Below are positions 62,530 to 64,000 of a stretch of DNA of 64,000 bases, piece by piece (the first letter of the stretch is position 1; every line of letters begins with the position of its first letter). The stretch is from Bradyrhizobium sp. SZCCT0231 (GTDB taxonomy: Bacteria; Pseudomonadota; Alphaproteobacteria; Rhizobiales; Xanthobacteraceae). Location of the stretch: contig NZ_JAFCKP010000014.1 of the NCBI RefSeq assembly GCF_018130245.1, positions 62,001 through 126,000 on the forward strand. Reading direction: 5' to 3'. The position numbers and the translations under genes are program-made. A model generated the notes under the pieces. It saw only the letters and a program-made list of their open reading frames with translations, ran no database searches and was not told where the DNA came from.

Positions 62530-63153
62530 TCACCCCTTCTTCGCGGGCTTGCTCGGTGTCGGGTTGAACAGCTTCTTCAGATCGTTCAGGCTTTCCGATA
62601 GCCGCGGCCATTCGCAGGAGAACGAGCCCTTGGTGCAGGGTGCGCTCTTTGGCCTCGCACCTGCGGCCTGCTGGACCTTCGGCCGCTCGACCGGGATAGG
62701 CACGCGCTCGACTTCGGTTCGCAGCGCGACCTGCTGAAGCTGCTGCACCTGTTGCTCTTGCTGCTCGCGCTGCTGGCGCGCCGTGGCTCGGGCCACTTCA
62801 TTGCTGCGGCGCTGATTGGCGAGATAGGCGGTGTAGGCTTCGTCGATCTTCTTCTGTTCCTCCGGCGTCGGATTGGGGCCGGCGATGTCGAAGGTGCGAT
62901 CCTGAAGGAAGTCGTAATAGGAATAGCCGCCGCCCGGCTTGCGGCGGCCGGCAAACTTGGCGTTGCAATCGGCAAGCGCGGCGGTCTTCTCGGATTTGGT
63001 TGCGGCCTTCTCGGCGGCGTCGGCGCATTCCTCGAAATCGACCGGCGCACGTTTCCACCATTGCGCCTCGGCATCCGTATGCGTCAGCAGGAAAAAGCCT
63101 GCTGCGGCAACGAGAAGCAGCGCTGCACGAGGCGATGTAACGACGGCCGACAT
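62530..63153 (-). CDS. exported Gln-rich hypothetical protein
   Basis: A 207-residue protein with a signal peptide (AALLLVAAAGFFLLTHTDAEA). Two Cys lie near the mature start (FEECADAAEK, ALADCNAKF). A coiled Gln/Glu/Arg stretch covers about 120-145 (ATARQQREQQEQQVQQLQQ), and two Cys near the end (SAPCTKGSFSCEW). Not recognised; probably a periplasmic protein. Confidence 0.7.
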   Translation of the reverse strand: MSAVVTSPRAALLLVAAAGFFLLTHTDAEAQWWKRAPVDFEECADAAEKAATKSEKTAALADCNAKFAGRRKPGGGYSYYDFLQDRTFDIAGPNPTPEEQKKIDEAYTAYLANQRRSNEVARATARQQREQQEQQVQQLQQVALRTEVERVPIPVERPKVQQAAGARPKSAPCTKGSFSCEWPRLSESLNDLKKLFNPTPSKPAKKG

Positions 63154-63396
63154 TCTACGAGAGCATTCCTTGCGAAACTCAACCCGAACTGAGTCGAGTC
63201 GGATTTTTGCCCCTTTATCGCCGCCTTGTCACCCATGGAACCCTGGAATTTCATGGCTGGAATGCTGACATTTTGTGCTTGACGTGGCGCAGGAGTCACA
63301 GCGCCGTGCCGACAGGCTGTTACACTCATGTTGCGAGCGCCTCACTCTCTGCGGCGACGCCAAGAAAACGATGTGGAAACGAAGTGGAAACGCCTG

Positions 63397-64000
63397 ATGC
63401 TGCTCCCCCTGTCCGACGTGCCGCGCTGGTACGCTGAACGCAAACCGCAAGGCACGATCGCCGTCCGTCATGGACAGGACACGCTGACATGGGACGAGCT
63501 CGAGCGCGGCGCCAACCGGCGCGCGCGGGCGTTTGCGGCCAAGGGCGTCAAGCCCGGCGATTTCGTCGCGATCGGTTTGCCCAACGGCAACGCGTTCTTC
63601 GAGACCTCCTTCGCGGTCTGGAAATGCGGAGCGACGCCGACCTCGCTGTCATGGCGGCTGCCGCGCGGCGAAGCCGCCGCGGTGCTCGACATTCTCAAGC
63701 CGGCGCTGGTGGTCGGCGGCGAGGCAGACTGGAACGCGCCGAACCGCCTGCCTGCGGATTTCGTGCCGGAAGGCTTTTCGGACGAGCCGCTCAATCCGCC
63801 GGTGGCGCGCTACTGGAAGGCCATGACCTCAGGCGGTTCGACCGGGCGACCGAAGGTGATTCTCGATCATCATCCGGCTGTCACCGACACCGTCGCCGTG
63901 CCGCCGCTCAACATTCCCTTCGGCGTCTCGCTGCTCAATCCCGGTCCGCTCTACCACAATGCGCCGTTCATCGTGTCGCATTATGCGCTGTTTGCGGGCG
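63397..64000 (+). CDS. AMP-forming acyl-CoA synthetase/ligase (3' end cut)
   Basis: First 201 residues of an ANL-superfamily ligase: SDVPRWYAERKP, DTLTWDELERGANRRARAF, and the AMP-binding P-loop motif TSGGSTGRPKV. It is expected to activate a carboxylic acid as its CoA ester for the acyl-CoA genes earlier in the window. ATG 63397 has GAAACG rather than a strong ribosome binding site. The frame is open to the window edge. Confidence 0.88.
   Translation, partial: MLLPLSDVPRWYAERKPQGTIAVRHGQDTLTWDELERGANRRARAFAAKGVKPGDFVAIGLPNGNAFFETSFAVWKCGATPTSLSWRLPRGEAAAVLDILKPALVVGGEADWNAPNRLPADFVPEGFSDEPLNPPVARYWKAMTSGGSTGRPKVILDHHPAVTDTVAVPPLNIPFGVSLLNPGPLYHNAPFIVSHYALFAG

Overview
The window is high-GC alphaproteobacterial chromosome and most resembles Bradyrhizobium or a close Bradyrhizobiaceae relative. 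Evidence is the cobS-cobT pair, a RegS/RegR-type redox two-component system beside a SURF1-cyoABCD quinol oxidase locus, an aroK-aroB-CBS-protein cluster, and many large palindromic intergenic repeats. Gene family assignments come from reading the translations for motifs; no database search was possible.

Layout. 1-8742 is core: a YafK-type L,D-transpeptidase lipoprotein (cut by the left edge), accA, xerD, a small membrane protein, aroK-aroB, a CorC/HlyC-like CBS protein, BolA and a J-domain protein. 8894-11278 holds two divergent citrate-synthase-like genes; one carries a MerR-like DNA-binding domain, and two palindromes lie between them. 11391-16497 looks like a nitrogen-scavenging module: an allophanate-hydrolase-like amidase lacking the usual C-terminal domain, a Crp/Fnr regulator and a NitT/TauT-type ABC importer in a tightly overlapped operon. 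16790-26243 holds DedA, cobS, cobT, a Tat-exported phytase-like esterase, an Old Yellow Enzyme, a small membrane protein, a PilZ protein and a DUF2235 hydrolase.

26326-33292 is a low-GC island (about 45% in one hand-counted 60-base line against 70% in a core line) placed just downstream of the rpmB terminator. Its five genes read in one direction: AAA/ABC-type ATPase, HNH nuclease, HerA-like translocase, NurA-like nuclease, DNA methyltransferase. Three junctions are 4-nt ATGA overlaps and the fourth is a 28-nt gap with a good ribosome binding site. The first two genes resemble a Septu (PtuA/PtuB) pair; the last three look like a modification plus end-processing module. This is the best candidate for an undescribed composite defence system.

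33494-41277 returns to core: rpmB, a DUF3108 protein, a Suv3-like helicase with a long low-complexity tail, an S4 RNA-binding protein with no standard start codon, fdxA and a CarD-family regulator with a lysine/alanine-rich N-terminus. 41487-48425 is regR-regS-SURF1-cyoDCBA on the minus strand. An MFS transporter diverges from cyoA across a perfect 21-bp palindrome. 50036-52328 holds an M48 lipoprotein protease and a nuclease-fold protein. 52632-59842 is acyl-CoA/branched-chain-substrate catabolism (periplasmic binding protein, two enoyl-CoA hydratases, two acyl-CoA dehydrogenases, a VOC protein, an SDR). 60024-64000 holds small stress/membrane proteins, a ketopantoate-reductase-like gene, two small exported proteins and the start of an AMP-forming acyl-CoA ligase. 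No tRNA, rRNA or CRISPR array was seen. Intergenic spaces are filled by at least seven families of large inverted repeats.
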